Origin: Candidatus Omnitrophota bacterium
GTDB taxonomy: Bacteria; Omnitrophota; Gorgyraeia; Duberdicusellales; 4484-171
DNA: 18,231 nt
Direction: 5' to 3'
Assembly (NCBI GenBank): GCA_023227945.1
Contig: JALOCC010000038.1
Span: 1-18,231, forward strand
The notes under the pieces: model-generated
The model's database searches: none
What the model was told of the DNA's origin: nothing
What the model saw: the letters and a program-made list of their open reading frames with translations, nothing else
Shown: one piece after another, positions 6,129 to 13,992 of the stretch
Position numbering within the stretch: the stretch's first letter is position 1
Layout: each line of letters opens with the position of its first letter
Position numbers and translations under genes: made by a program

Positions 6129-6213
6129 CAGATTGCAGATAACAGTCTAACAGGCTTTCAGCCTGTTGAGCAGATAGGCAGATATCTAATTCCAATCTGT
6201 CATCTGCTATCTA
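6129..6213. repeat. Heptad repeat array E with central hairpin
   Basis: CAG starts at 6129, 6136 and 6143 (7-nt steps), and CTG or CTA starts at 6197, 6204 and 6211 (7-nt steps), the inverted counterpart. CAGATTG (6129-6135) and CAATCTG (6193-6199) are perfect inverted repeats. Between them a perfect hairpin AACAGGC-TTTCA-GCCTGTT spans 6149-6167. It ends 22 nt before the start of the MEMO1-AMMECR1 gene at 6236. It is less regular than the other arrays. Confidence 0.6.
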
Positions 6214-6235
6214 CAACAAAAACTATAAACAAACT

Positions 6236-7711
6236 ATGCGTATAAAAATATATTTTCTTTTAATGATAACTGTTTCAGCTTGTTTTATAAATGTATATTC
6301 TAACGAAATTAAAAGCCCTGAATTTAACGGTACATTTTACCCGGCCAAGGCGAGTGCGTTAAATAAGTTTATCAATAATGCCATGGAAGAAGCAGGTAAT
6401 TCGACAATCAATGGAGAAATTATAGGCATTTTAGTGCCGCATGCAGGATATGTTTATTCCGGAAAAATTGCCGCAGTTGCGTACAAAGCAATAGCGGGTA
6501 AGCGATTCGATACGGTTGTTATTATTTCATCAGCTCATCAGCATTATTTAGAGGGAGCGGCCATTTATCCCGAGGGTATTTTTATAACGCCCTTGGGAAA
6601 TCTTGAAGTCGACCGCGAAGCAGCCCAGGCTCTTAAGCCGCTTGATTTTTGCGTTCTTAATACCCAATATTTCGCACGGGAACACCCGATAGAAGTACAG
6701 CTTCCGTTTATAATAAAAACTGTAAAAAATGCAAAAATACTGCCGATAATCCTTGGAAAAAATAGCCTCGAAAATTTACAAAAGCTGGCAGGCGCACTTA
6801 CGGAAATTTCTCAAAAAAAACAAATCCTTGTTGTTGTTTCTTCAGACCTTTCTCATTTCCACGCTTACGATGAAGCAGTGGCAATGGATAAAGAAACAAC
6901 AGAACTTATCAAAAATAAGGATATTGATTACCTCTGGACCTCCGAAGAATATGCGCAGAATCTTGCCTGTGGAATATATCCGATAATTGCGCTGCTTTAT
7001 TATTCAAACCTAAAAGATGCCCAAATAGATATTTTAAAATATGCAAATTCCGGTGATGCCACCGGCGACAAAGAAAAGGTTGTGGGCTACGCTGCGGCTG
7101 TAAGTTACATTACGGAGAAGATGAAGGAACCCGCTAAAGAGGAGGAAAAGACAATGACGGAATTTAGATTAAACGATGCAGAAAAAAAAGAGTTATTAAA
7201 GATAGCGCGTTCGACTCTGGAAGGCTATTTAAAAACCGGTAAAGCTCCAAAGATCAAAGCTGAATACCCCATACTTAACGAAAAAAGAGGCGCATTTGTT
7301 ACATTAAAAAAACATGGCCAGCTTCGCGGCTGTATCGGTAGAATTGTTGCAGATACGCCTTTGCGTGAAGTTATATCGAGCGTTTCAATCGAATCCGCAA
7401 CCGAAGACCCGCGCTTTACACCAGTTACATACAACGAATTAAAAGATATCGAGATTGAAATATCTGTATTGACGCCGTTTGAAAAAGTAAATGACATAGG
7501 GGAAATCGAAGTAGGAAAACATGGGCTTTTAATTAGTAAAGGTTATTACTCCGGGCTTCTTCTCCCCCAAGTACCGCTTGAGTATGGATGGGACAGGCAA
7601 ACCTTCCTTGAGCACACCTGTCTTAAAGCAGGCTTACCAAAAGATACCTACAAGGAAAAGGGGATTATGCTTTATAAATTTAGTGCCATCGTATTTAATG
7701 AAAAAGATTAA
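6236..7711 (+). CDS. MEMO1-AMMECR1 fusion (AmmeMemoRadiSam proteins B and A), exported
   Basis: The 491-residue protein joins two families that usually occur as separate genes next to a radical SAM gene. Residues 1-22 look like a signal peptide; VSAC (13-16) could be a lipobox and VYS-N (20-23) a signal peptidase I site. Residues about 25-295 are a MEMO1 domain: GTFYP, VPHAGYVYSG with His69, SSAHQHY with His101, EHPIEVQLPF, SSDLSHF with His207, and ACG with Cys245. His69, His101 and Cys245 align with the human MEMO1 metal ligands. Residues about 309-488 are an AMMECR1 domain with the hallmark LRGCIG (363-368). An acidic-lysine linker (297-307) joins them. The reaction is unknown. The radical SAM partner is not in this window. 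No strong ribosome site precedes the ATG. rsmE follows after 10 nt. Confidence 0.88.
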   Translation: MRIKIYFLLMITVSACFINVYSNEIKSPEFNGTFYPAKASALNKFINNAMEEAGNSTINGEIIGILVPHAGYVYSGKIAAVAYKAIAGKRFDTVVIISSAHQHYLEGAAIYPEGIFITPLGNLEVDREAAQALKPLDFCVLNTQYFAREHPIEVQLPFIIKTVKNAKILPIILGKNSLENLQKLAGALTEISQKKQILVVVSSDLSHFHAYDEAVAMDKETTELIKNKDIDYLWTSEEYAQNLACGIYPIIALLYYSNLKDAQIDILKYANSGDATGDKEKVVGYAAAVSYITEKMKEPAKEEEKTMTEFRLNDAEKKELLKIARSTLEGYLKTGKAPKIKAEYPILNEKRGAFVTLKKHGQLRGCIGRIVADTPLREVISSVSIESATEDPRFTPVTYNELKDIEIEISVLTPFEKVNDIGEIEVGKHGLLISKGYYSGLLLPQVPLEYGWDRQTFLEHTCLKAGLPKDTYKEKGIMLYKFSAIVFNEKD

Positions 7712-7721
7712 TCTAAATAAT

Positions 7722-8435
7722 ATGTCTAAGGTAAGATTATTTCTTCCTAAAAATGAAATTTGCGACGTTGTCACGGTTAAGGATAAAGATATTTTGCATA
7801 AAGCCAATGACGTATTAGCCTTAAAGAAGGGGCAACATGTTTATCTGTTTGACGGCGAAGGTATGGAATATCGTTATCAAATAACTGAAACAAGCCGTAG
7901 ATGTATTTCTTTAAAAAAAGAGGCCGTAGAGTGCACCAGTAACGCGCCTTTAGAAAAAATTACACTGGGTTTACCGCTACTTAAGGAACAGAAAATAGAG
8001 TTGATTTTGCAAAGAGCCACCGAGCTCGGTGTTTGGGCGTATCAGCCGTTTATCTGCGAAAGAAGCATACGAGAACATCCTTCATCCGGCAAAAAAGAAA
8101 GATGGATAAAGATTGTGCAGGAAGCAACACGGCAATCAAGCAGGTTATGGCTTGCGCAAATAAATGAAATTATTGATTTCGAAACATTAATTAAACAGGA
8201 TTTTAGCCTGAAAATAGCTGCTTCAATTGAGGGGCAAAAAATAATCGATATCACAAAAGAAAAATATCGTAAAATTCTCCTGATGATAGGCCCTGAAGGC
8301 GATTTTTCACCGCAAGAATACGAAAAGTTAAAAGCTAACGGCTTTATTTTCCTTAAACTTTCCGAAAATATTCTGCGTGTAGAAACTGCAGCAATCATGG
8401 CCAGCGGAATCATTAATTATTTTCTTATGCGTTAG
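7722..8435 (+). CDS. rsmE: 16S rRNA m3U1498 methyltransferase RsmE
   Basis: RsmE uses S-adenosylmethionine to methylate N3 of U1498 in 16S rRNA. The 237-residue product has an N-terminal PUA-like RNA-binding region (about 1-70) and a C-terminal SPOUT trefoil-knot domain. Family blocks are LPLLKEQKIELILQRATELGV (84-104), ERSI (113-116), EATRQSSR (134-141), MIGPEGDFSPQEY (188-200) and ENILRVETAAI (215-225). The glycine-rich loop reads GPEGD where GPEGG is usual, and the arginine of RILR is Asn, which are mild departures. I chose ATG 7722 for family fit; ATG 7698 in the same frame would add eight residues and overlap the previous gene by 14 nt, and neither has a clear ribosome site. mtaB begins 2 nt after the stop. 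Confidence 0.92.
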   Translation: MSKVRLFLPKNEICDVVTVKDKDILHKANDVLALKKGQHVYLFDGEGMEYRYQITETSRRCISLKKEAVECTSNAPLEKITLGLPLLKEQKIELILQRATELGVWAYQPFICERSIREHPSSGKKERWIKIVQEATRQSSRLWLAQINEIIDFETLIKQDFSLKIAASIEGQKIIDITKEKYRKILLMIGPEGDFSPQEYEKLKANGFIFLKLSENILRVETAAIMASGIINYFLMR

Positions 8436-8437
8436 AG

Positions 8438-9679
8438 ATGAAAGTTAAATTCTACACCTTAGGTTGCAAAGTTAACCAATACGAAAGCCAGGCTTTACAG
8501 GAAGAATTTAGCGCTTGCGGTTTTACTGTAACGGAAGAATTGGCTGATATATATGTAATAAATTCCTGTTCAGTCACTGCGAAAGCGGATTCAGATTCAA
8601 GGCGCCTTGTGCTTAAGGCTAAAAAAGAAAATCCTAAAGCAAAAATTGCGGTATGCGGTTGCTGGCCGCAGTTAAACGCTGATGCAGCTAAAAAAATAGG
8701 CGCAGATTATGTTGTAGGCCAGGACAGAAAACAATCATTAGTTGATATAATAAAAGGAATTACAGCTAAACCAAAAGACATCTGGTCGTTAAAAATAAAT
8801 GGTTTTACTAACCAACGCACCTTTGTTAAAATCCAGGATGGTTGTAATAATTTTTGTTCGTTTTGTAAAGTGCCTTTTTTAAGGGGCGGTTCAATCAGTA
8901 GGCCCGGCAATGACGTCATAAAGGAAATAGAAAGGCTGGAAATCCGGCATAAAGAAATTGTCCTTTGCGGTGTTAATCTCGGGGCTTACGGAAAAGACTT
9001 ACTACCCGAAACTAGCCTCTATGACTTGTTAAAAACCATATTGCACAGAAATTCACTTACCCGCCTGCGTTTAAGTTCACTTGAGCCTAATTCGGTAGAT
9101 GAAAGAATAATCGGGCTTTTTGCGCATCCTAAAATGTGCCCGCACATACATCTTCCTTTCCAAAACGGCGATAACCGCGTCTTAAAAGAAATGAACAAAA
9201 AAGAGACCGTTGAGATGTATGAACAAATCGCCGCGTGCCTGCGTAAATTAAATCCGAAAATTGCCATAAGCTGTGATATTATTGTTGGTTTTCCGGGAGA
9301 GGATGAAGCCAGTTTTAACAACACCGTAAATTTTTTAAATAAGATTAAACCGATGCGCACGCATATTTTTACTTTTTCCAGCCGTGAAAAAACCAGGTTT
9401 TACGGACAAAAAATAAATCCCGTTAAGGCCAAAGCGCGTTTTAGGCATCTGAAGAATATTACGGATTCATTAGCTATGGAGTATAAAATGGCGTTTCTGG
9501 GAAAAACCCTCAACCTGGTTGTCGAAGAAAAAAAATCCGGCTATCTTTGCGGTTATACCGAAAACTATATAAAACTTCATGCAAAAGGCGAGGCTCGCCC
9601 GGGAGAAATCATTACTGTACAAATAAATAAAGTAGATAAAGATAAGGCCTTTGGGATAATTGTCGAAGGAAAAAATTAA
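8438..9679 (+). CDS. mtaB: tRNA t6A37 methylthiotransferase MtaB
   Basis: MtaB converts t6A37 of ANN-decoding tRNAs to ms2t6A with two Fe-S clusters. The 413-residue protein shows the three domains of the family. The N-terminal UPF0004 domain has Cys10 (LGCKVNQYES), Cys44 (NSCSVT) and Cys75 (CGCWPQ), ligands of the auxiliary cluster. The radical SAM domain has C-x3-C-x2-C (C136, C140, C143) in IQDGCNNFCSFC. A C-terminal TRAM RNA-binding region spans about 353-410. The N-terminal motif and the C-x3-C-x2-C spacing place it in the MtaB/YqeV branch rather than MiaB or RimO. The second extra cluster motif reads CW where most have CY, a small change. It abuts the pseudouridine synthase gene without a gap. 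Confidence 0.94.
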   Translation: MKVKFYTLGCKVNQYESQALQEEFSACGFTVTEELADIYVINSCSVTAKADSDSRRLVLKAKKENPKAKIAVCGCWPQLNADAAKKIGADYVVGQDRKQSLVDIIKGITAKPKDIWSLKINGFTNQRTFVKIQDGCNNFCSFCKVPFLRGGSISRPGNDVIKEIERLEIRHKEIVLCGVNLGAYGKDLLPETSLYDLLKTILHRNSLTRLRLSSLEPNSVDERIIGLFAHPKMCPHIHLPFQNGDNRVLKEMNKKETVEMYEQIAACLRKLNPKIAISCDIIVGFPGEDEASFNNTVNFLNKIKPMRTHIFTFSSREKTRFYGQKINPVKAKARFRHLKNITDSLAMEYKMAFLGKTLNLVVEEKKSGYLCGYTENYIKLHAKGEARPGEIITVQINKVDKDKAFGIIVEGKN

Positions 9680-10396
9680 ATGCGTCTTAACGTTTACATA
9701 AGCAAAAGTGGCTATTGTTCGCGAAGAAAAGCTGATTTGTTAATTAAAGAAAGTAAAGTGACTGTGAACGGCGCAATTATCGACAAACCGTTCTATGAAG
9801 TAGATAAGAATTCGAATGTTTGCGTAGGCGGAAATAATATAAGCATAAAGGATTATGTTTATATAGTGTTTAATAAGCCAAAAGGAGTTACCACTACCTG
9901 TCATGATAAATTCGCGGATAAAAAAATTGTGGATTTTTTTCCTGAAAAATTCAGAGGAATCTTTCCCGTGGGCAGGCTTGATAAAGATACCTCCGGATTA
10001 ATTATCTTAACCAACGATGGCAAACTTTGTTACCAAGTAACGCATCCAAAATTTCAGATTGAAAAAGAGTATAAAATAATTTTGGATAAAGTTTTATCCA
10101 AAAACGATATACAAAAAGCAATAAAAGGAATAAGCGATACCGGAGAACTGCTTAAAGTTAAAAAAATAAACTTGTTCAAAGAAAGCCCTTTTCAATCCAG
10201 TTATGGTGTCGTTATATCTGAAGGCAAAAAGCGGCATTTACGCAGGCTTTTTAACGCCTTGGGTTATTATGTAATTGATCTAAAAAGGATAAGGATAGGG
10301 GATCTTTCGATTGGTAACCTTAAATCCGGTGACTATATTTTTCTTGAGAAAGAAAAGATTTATCATTTACTTTTTGCGAATCCGAAGCTAAAATGA
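9680..10396 (+). CDS. rRNA pseudouridine synthase, RluB/RsuA family
   Basis: The 238-residue product has an N-terminal S4 RNA-binding domain (about 1-58, beginning RLNVYISKSGYCSRRKAD) and a pseudouridine synthase catalytic domain. The catalytic Asp is Asp101 in VGRLDKDTSGLIIL. The later block SEGKKRHLRRLFNALGY and the closing LKRIRIGDLSIGNLKSGDY match the RsuA/RluB/RluE/RluF group, which modifies 16S or 23S rRNA. Its size suits RluB or RsuA, but the substrate uridine cannot be decided from sequence alone, so no symbol is given. The ATG directly follows the mtaB stop codon, so translation is likely coupled. It is the last gene of its operon, before a probable terminator. Confidence 0.9.
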   Translation: MRLNVYISKSGYCSRRKADLLIKESKVTVNGAIIDKPFYEVDKNSNVCVGGNNISIKDYVYIVFNKPKGVTTTCHDKFADKKIVDFFPEKFRGIFPVGRLDKDTSGLIILTNDGKLCYQVTHPKFQIEKEYKIILDKVLSKNDIQKAIKGISDTGELLKVKKINLFKESPFQSSYGVVISEGKKRHLRRLFNALGYYVIDLKRIRIGDLSIGNLKSGDYIFLEKEKIYHLLFANPKLK

Positions 10397-10400
10397 ACTT

Positions 10401-10426
10401 TCCCACTATAAATGATGGGGTTTTTT
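10401..10426 (+). terminator. Probable intrinsic terminator after the pseudouridine synthase
   Basis: CCCA (10402-10405) pairs with TGGG (10416-10419). The stem continues, after a mismatch, through TAT (10407-10409) with ATG (10412-10414, including a G-U pair), and six T follow at once (10421-10426). It lies 5 nt after the stop at 10396. The stem is short, so strength is uncertain. Confidence 0.5.
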
Positions 10427-10450
10427 GAAAAATTTGACAAAAGTTCATTC

Positions 10451-10502
10451 CTCCGAAGCCGCACCGGAGATTAACCGCGAACGGCGAAGGAGAATAATTC
10501 TC
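10451..10502 (+). promoter_or_regulatory. Palindrome-rich leader before the GmhB-like gene
   Basis: Three small inverted repeats occur in a row: CTCCG (10451-10455) with CGGAG (10465-10469); CCG-CGAA-CGG (10475-10484); and GAGAAT-A-ATTCTC (10490-10502). The last overlaps AAGGAG (10487-10492), the only ribosome-site-like sequence, which is 21 nt from the ATG at 10514, too far for normal use. The segment TAACCG at 10472 recalls the start of the hairpins before 2906 and 14016. No heptad array is present here. Confidence 0.4.
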
Positions 10503-10513
10503 TAAACAAAACC

Positions 10514-11062
10514 ATGAAAGTAATATTTTTAGACAGAGACGGCGTTATAAATGAGTATCCTGGGGACAGAAATTACATAACAAGCCATAAAGAATTTAAG
10601 TTTATAGCCGGCAGCATCCAGGGGATTAAAAAGCTAAAAGAAAAAGGCTTTAAGCTTTTTGTTATCTCCAATCAGGCAGGCATTTCAAAAGGCCTCTACA
10701 GCGAAAAGGTTTTAAGCCAAATTACGAAAAAAATGGTAGACGGTTTAAAGAAACATAAAGCTGAAGTTGACGGAATATATTACTGCAAGCATAAAGAAGG
10801 GGATAATTGCGCTTGCCGGAAGCCAAATACCGGCTTAATGCATGAAGCATTAAAAAATTTAGGTAAACCGGTTACAGTTTCTTTTTTTATCGGCGATTCC
10901 TTCCGTGATATGAATGCCGCAAAAAAATTCGGAGCAAAACCGGTCCTGGTTCTTTCCGGAAAAGAAAAAATCTCAAACCGCGATAATTGGGATTTCGAAC
11001 CGGACTATATTTTTGACAATCTGCTTATAGCAGCCTATTATATATGTTCGCACTATGGATAA
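10514..11062 (+). CDS. gmhB: HAD phosphatase, D-glycero-D-manno-heptose-1,7-bisphosphate 7-phosphatase-like
   Basis: GmhB removes the 7-phosphate from heptose bisphosphate on the way to ADP-heptose for the lipopolysaccharide core. The 182-residue product has HAD motif I FLDRDGVIN (Asp7, Asp9), motif II VISNQAGISKG (50-60), and motif IV IGDSFRDMNAA (Asp128, Asp132). The zinc site of the family is present as C-x-H and C-x-C (Cys91, His93, Cys99, Cys101), with a loop between the two halves about eight residues shorter than in Escherichia coli GmhB. The related histidinol-phosphatase domain has the same motifs, so substrate assignment is inferred. The stop overlaps the start of the glycosyltransferase by 8 nt. 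If correct, it supports a Gram-negative cell envelope. Confidence 0.82.
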   Translation: MKVIFLDRDGVINEYPGDRNYITSHKEFKFIAGSIQGIKKLKEKGFKLFVISNQAGISKGLYSEKVLSQITKKMVDGLKKHKAEVDGIYYCKHKEGDNCACRKPNTGLMHEALKNLGKPVTVSFFIGDSFRDMNAAKKFGAKPVLVLSGKEKISNRDNWDFEPDYIFDNLLIAAYYICSHYG

Positions 11063-12125
11063 AATTCTGCTTGTATATGCAAGTTTTGGTGAGGGCCATA
11101 AAAGATGCGCTCATTCGCTTAAGGATTACCTTAATGCGCCCTGCGTAGATCTTTTAGATTTTTCTTATCCTTTCATAAAAAAACTCTACATTTTTCTTTA
11201 TTTAAGTGTAACCGAACGCCTGCCTTATTTTTGGAATTTTATATACTCTTCAACAAGAAGCGCACATTTGCGTTTCCTTGCAAATCAAATCCAGCAATTC
11301 CTATTTTTTCCTTTTTTTGAATATTTGCGCAAAACCCATCCTAAAATAATAATCACTACCCATTTTTTTCCGCTAGGTTTTATCGATAAAGTAAAAAAAG
11401 AACTGGATATAAAAATAATGACAATAGTAACCGATATACGGGCACATCCTATCTGGGCAAACAATTGCGTTGATATGTATTTTGTGGCGCATGAAGAAAC
11501 CAAAAAAGATTTAATTAAACTGGGCATAGAACCATCTAAAATTACCAGCGGCTATATTTCACTGCGGCAAGGTTTTTTAAATATGCCCCAGCATATAAGC
11601 ATAAGGAAGAAGTTCTTACTGGATGAAAAGCCGGTTATACTTTTCATGTCCTCGCTTAGAGGAAACTTTCCCTATGTTGATGAGATAATTTCTACGATTA
11701 AAGATAAATTCAATATTTTTTTTATTTACGGAAGGAATTTAAAGCTTAAAAATTACCTTGAAAACCTTAAACTTCCAAACCTTAAGTTTTTTCCTTCTTA
11801 TGAAGAAATTTGGGAACTTTTTAGTATAAGCTCAATCATAGTTACGAAACCGGGCGGGCTTACCATTTTTGAAGGAATATACGCAAAGAAATTGTTTATT
11901 TTTATGCGTTATATTCCCGGGCAGGAAAAAGAAAATATGGATTTTTTGGAAAAATACGGCATAGGGAAATTTGCCGAAAGTAAATTGGAATTCTTAAATG
12001 CCTTGAATTATTTTAACGAAAAGAAGGAAGAACTTGTAAATAACTATCCGATTAATTTTTCGGATATACGGCCCATCATAAGAGAAACCATAAATTCGCT
12101 TATCTCTTTGGATATAAAGGAATGA
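11055..12125 (+). CDS. MGDG-synthase / UgtP-like glycosyltransferase (GT28)
   Basis: The 356-residue product combines an N-terminal monogalactosyldiacylglycerol-synthase-type domain, with GEGH (12-15) near the start, and a C-terminal GT28 domain of the MurG type, with VTKPGGLTIFEG (263-274) that would bind the UDP-sugar diphosphate. Such enzymes transfer galactose or glucose to diacylglycerol at the inner membrane. Several aromatic-rich stretches (44-64, 81-90) suit membrane association. The donor sugar and acceptor lipid cannot be read from sequence. Its partners in the operon are a heptose phosphatase before it and priA after it (4-nt ATGA overlap). A role in making membrane glycolipids is the best reading; a lipid-disaccharide or other GT28 function is possible. 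Confidence 0.8.
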   Translation: MDKILLVYASFGEGHKRCAHSLKDYLNAPCVDLLDFSYPFIKKLYIFLYLSVTERLPYFWNFIYSSTRSAHLRFLANQIQQFLFFPFFEYLRKTHPKIIITTHFFPLGFIDKVKKELDIKIMTIVTDIRAHPIWANNCVDMYFVAHEETKKDLIKLGIEPSKITSGYISLRQGFLNMPQHISIRKKFLLDEKPVILFMSSLRGNFPYVDEIISTIKDKFNIFFIYGRNLKLKNYLENLKLPNLKFFPSYEEIWELFSISSIIVTKPGGLTIFEGIYAKKLFIFMRYIPGQEKENMDFLEKYGIGKFAESKLEFLNALNYFNEKKEELVNNYPINFSDIRPIIRETINSLISLDIKE

Positions 12126-13909
12126 AAAAACTACGGATTGCAAAAGTAATACTGCCTATTGCCCTGGAGAGAGAATTCGATTATTCAATTCCTGATTCGT
12201 TTAATGTAAAATTGGGTTCACGACTGCTTGTTGATTTTAGAGGCATTAAAACAGTTGGAATACTTAGCGAAATAGTGCATAATTCTGCGATAGAAAAGAT
12301 AAAACCGGTTATAGAAGTTTTGGATACTAATCCTGCATTATCACAAGATGCCATAAAATTTGCCAAACAACTAAGTGAATATTACCCTTATCCGCTAGGT
12401 GAATTTTTATTTATGATGTTGCCTGGTTATCTAAAAAAACCTCGGCCAACCGATTTACCATCGTTTGAAAAAGAAACAAACGTAAATATTCCTCAAAACC
12501 TATTCGTGAAAGCCGAAACATTCGAAAAACGTTATGGAATATGGAAAAAGTTTGTCATAAATAAACTAAAATTGGGTTCGGTTTTAATAATACTTCCTCA
12601 AATTTCTTATCTAAATGAAGCTAAAAAAATAATCGAAAAAGATTTCCCCGATTTGAAAGTAATGCATGGCTATCAAACTGAGAAAGAACTATTTCAGGGC
12701 TGGCTTTCCACAAGGAAGAATTCACTTATTTTAGGCAGCCGAATGGCTCTTTTTTACTATCCTTACGACCTTGAATTAGTTATTATCGAGGAAGAAAACA
12801 GCTCGTATTATTTTCAGGAAGAAAAGCCTTTTTACCATCTTTTCGATGTTGTATCCATGCTTTCGAAAGCAAAAAAAATAGATATTATATTTGGTGCAGG
12901 CTATCCAAGCATCAGCGCATATAATCTAATAAGTCAAAAACGGCTTAAGCTGGATGAAAACGACGAACATCAGAAAGAAATCAAGATAGTAAACATCGGG
13001 GAATATAAGCGGCAATTGATAAGCCCACTACTTGTAGAATTGTTGAATAAGAGTTTATCCTCGGGGCAACGCAATGTGATAATGTGGAATAAAACAGGAT
13101 TTGGTTCGTATCTTGCGTGTTCTTCGTGCGGCTATATATTCAAATGCGAAAGATGTTCTACTTTTCTTAAGCAATCGCTTACAAGAAATAAAGGCATATG
13201 CCCATCATGCGGGTTACAGCGCGATTTATCAAAAATATGTAAGTTATGTAACAGCGGTTATATACGCAGCGCAGGCTGCGGCATAGAGCGGATAGAATCG
13301 AGTTTAAAAAAAATATTTCCTGACATAAAAATAGATGAGTGGGAAAAGAAAGCCCCGGATACACAAATCATCCTTGCTACATCAAAAATTTTAAGTACTA
13401 TATATGGCAGCGAGAAGTTTGATAACGGATTCTTTCTGGATGCCGATTACCAGATGTCACGGCTTGATTACGACGCTACTTTCGATACTTATACATACTT
13501 AAAAAAACTTAACTGTTTATTCAGGGAAAATATATATGTGTTTACGCGCAACAAAAATCATTATTTGTTTAAAACCATAAATGAACCATGGAAACACTTC
13601 TACGACAAGGAACTTTTGTCACGAAAAGAGCTAAAACTTCCTCCCTACGGGGCTCTTGTGCAGATTACTTTAAGAGCACGTTCTGCCGAACGAGTATTCG
13701 AGCGTTCAAATCGTCTCTTTAGGGAATTAACTGACAAGGGTTTTGATGTGTATGGCCCGCTCAAAGAACAACCTTTTAAACTCAGAGGTAAATTCCGCTA
13801 TTATATTATAATGAAATCAAAAGACGGATATCGGTTACGTAAGGAAATAAAACAGATAGCTAAAGGTGTGCGTAGCCAGGGAATACAAATGGCAATTGCG
13901 ATACATTGA
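12122..13909 (+). CDS. priA: PriA-like primosomal protein without helicase motifs
   Basis: The 595-residue product aligns by motif order with PriA (usually about 730 residues), the factor that reloads the replication helicase at stalled forks. The N-terminal DNA-binding region (about 1-105, FDYSIPDSFNVKLGSRLLVDF), all eight zinc cysteines (C333, C336, C342, C345, C360, C363, C373, C376) and the C-terminal domain with ELLSRKELKLPPYGALVQITL and LRGKFRYYIIMKS (554-566) are kept. The ATPase core is not. The Walker A position (GSGKTE in normal PriA) reads TFEKRY near 133-138, the DEEH box reads EEEN (223-226), and the QVAGRAGR motif reads KKLNCLFREN (461-470). The reading frame is unbroken. Helicase-less PriA is known in mycobacteria. 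It may keep fork binding and primosome assembly without unwinding. Confidence 0.87.
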   Translation: MKKLRIAKVILPIALEREFDYSIPDSFNVKLGSRLLVDFRGIKTVGILSEIVHNSAIEKIKPVIEVLDTNPALSQDAIKFAKQLSEYYPYPLGEFLFMMLPGYLKKPRPTDLPSFEKETNVNIPQNLFVKAETFEKRYGIWKKFVINKLKLGSVLIILPQISYLNEAKKIIEKDFPDLKVMHGYQTEKELFQGWLSTRKNSLILGSRMALFYYPYDLELVIIEEENSSYYFQEEKPFYHLFDVVSMLSKAKKIDIIFGAGYPSISAYNLISQKRLKLDENDEHQKEIKIVNIGEYKRQLISPLLVELLNKSLSSGQRNVIMWNKTGFGSYLACSSCGYIFKCERCSTFLKQSLTRNKGICPSCGLQRDLSKICKLCNSGYIRSAGCGIERIESSLKKIFPDIKIDEWEKKAPDTQIILATSKILSTIYGSEKFDNGFFLDADYQMSRLDYDATFDTYTYLKKLNCLFRENIYVFTRNKNHYLFKTINEPWKHFYDKELLSRKELKLPPYGALVQITLRARSAERVFERSNRLFRELTDKGFDVYGPLKEQPFKLRGKFRYYIIMKSKDGYRLRKEIKQIAKGVRSQGIQMAIAIH

Positions 13910-13987
13910 ATACAGAGAACAGATAACAGAAGAATCTGCCTTCTGTTTTCTGTGCTCTGTTATCTGTTCTCTGTATTCTGTCATCTG
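13908..13987. repeat. Inverted heptad repeat array B
   Basis: CAG triplets begin at 13913, 13920 and 13927 and CTG or CTGT at 13943, 13950, 13957, 13964, 13971, 13978 and 13985, every step exactly 7 nt. The segments 13908-13930 and 13956-13978 are a perfect 23-bp inverted repeat with a 25-nt loop. The left arm begins inside the priA stop codon. The array leads, 5 nt later, to the hairpin at 13993. It may end priA transcription, though no T-run follows. Confidence 0.88.
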
Positions 13988-13992
13988 AACCC

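Noticed and set aside
5900..6245. Open reading frames of 75 and 66 codons across the tRNA 3' half and the spacer
   Set aside because: They read through the T arm of tRNA-Ala and through repeats, have no ribosome site and match no protein family I recognise. The VGGSNPLRS-like peptide is the typical translation of a tRNA T arm.
10434..10439. TTGACA as a promoter -35 before the GmhB-like gene
   Set aside because: No acceptable -10 lies 16-18 nt downstream; that position is GC-rich and inside a hairpin.
12500..13520. Frameshift or sequencing error explaining the missing PriA motifs
   Set aside because: The frame is continuous, flanking family blocks align in the same frame on both sides of each missing motif, and the motifs are substituted rather than displaced.
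13908..13987. CRISPR array
   Set aside because: The units are 7 nt with no spacers and point in both directions; no cas gene is present in the window.
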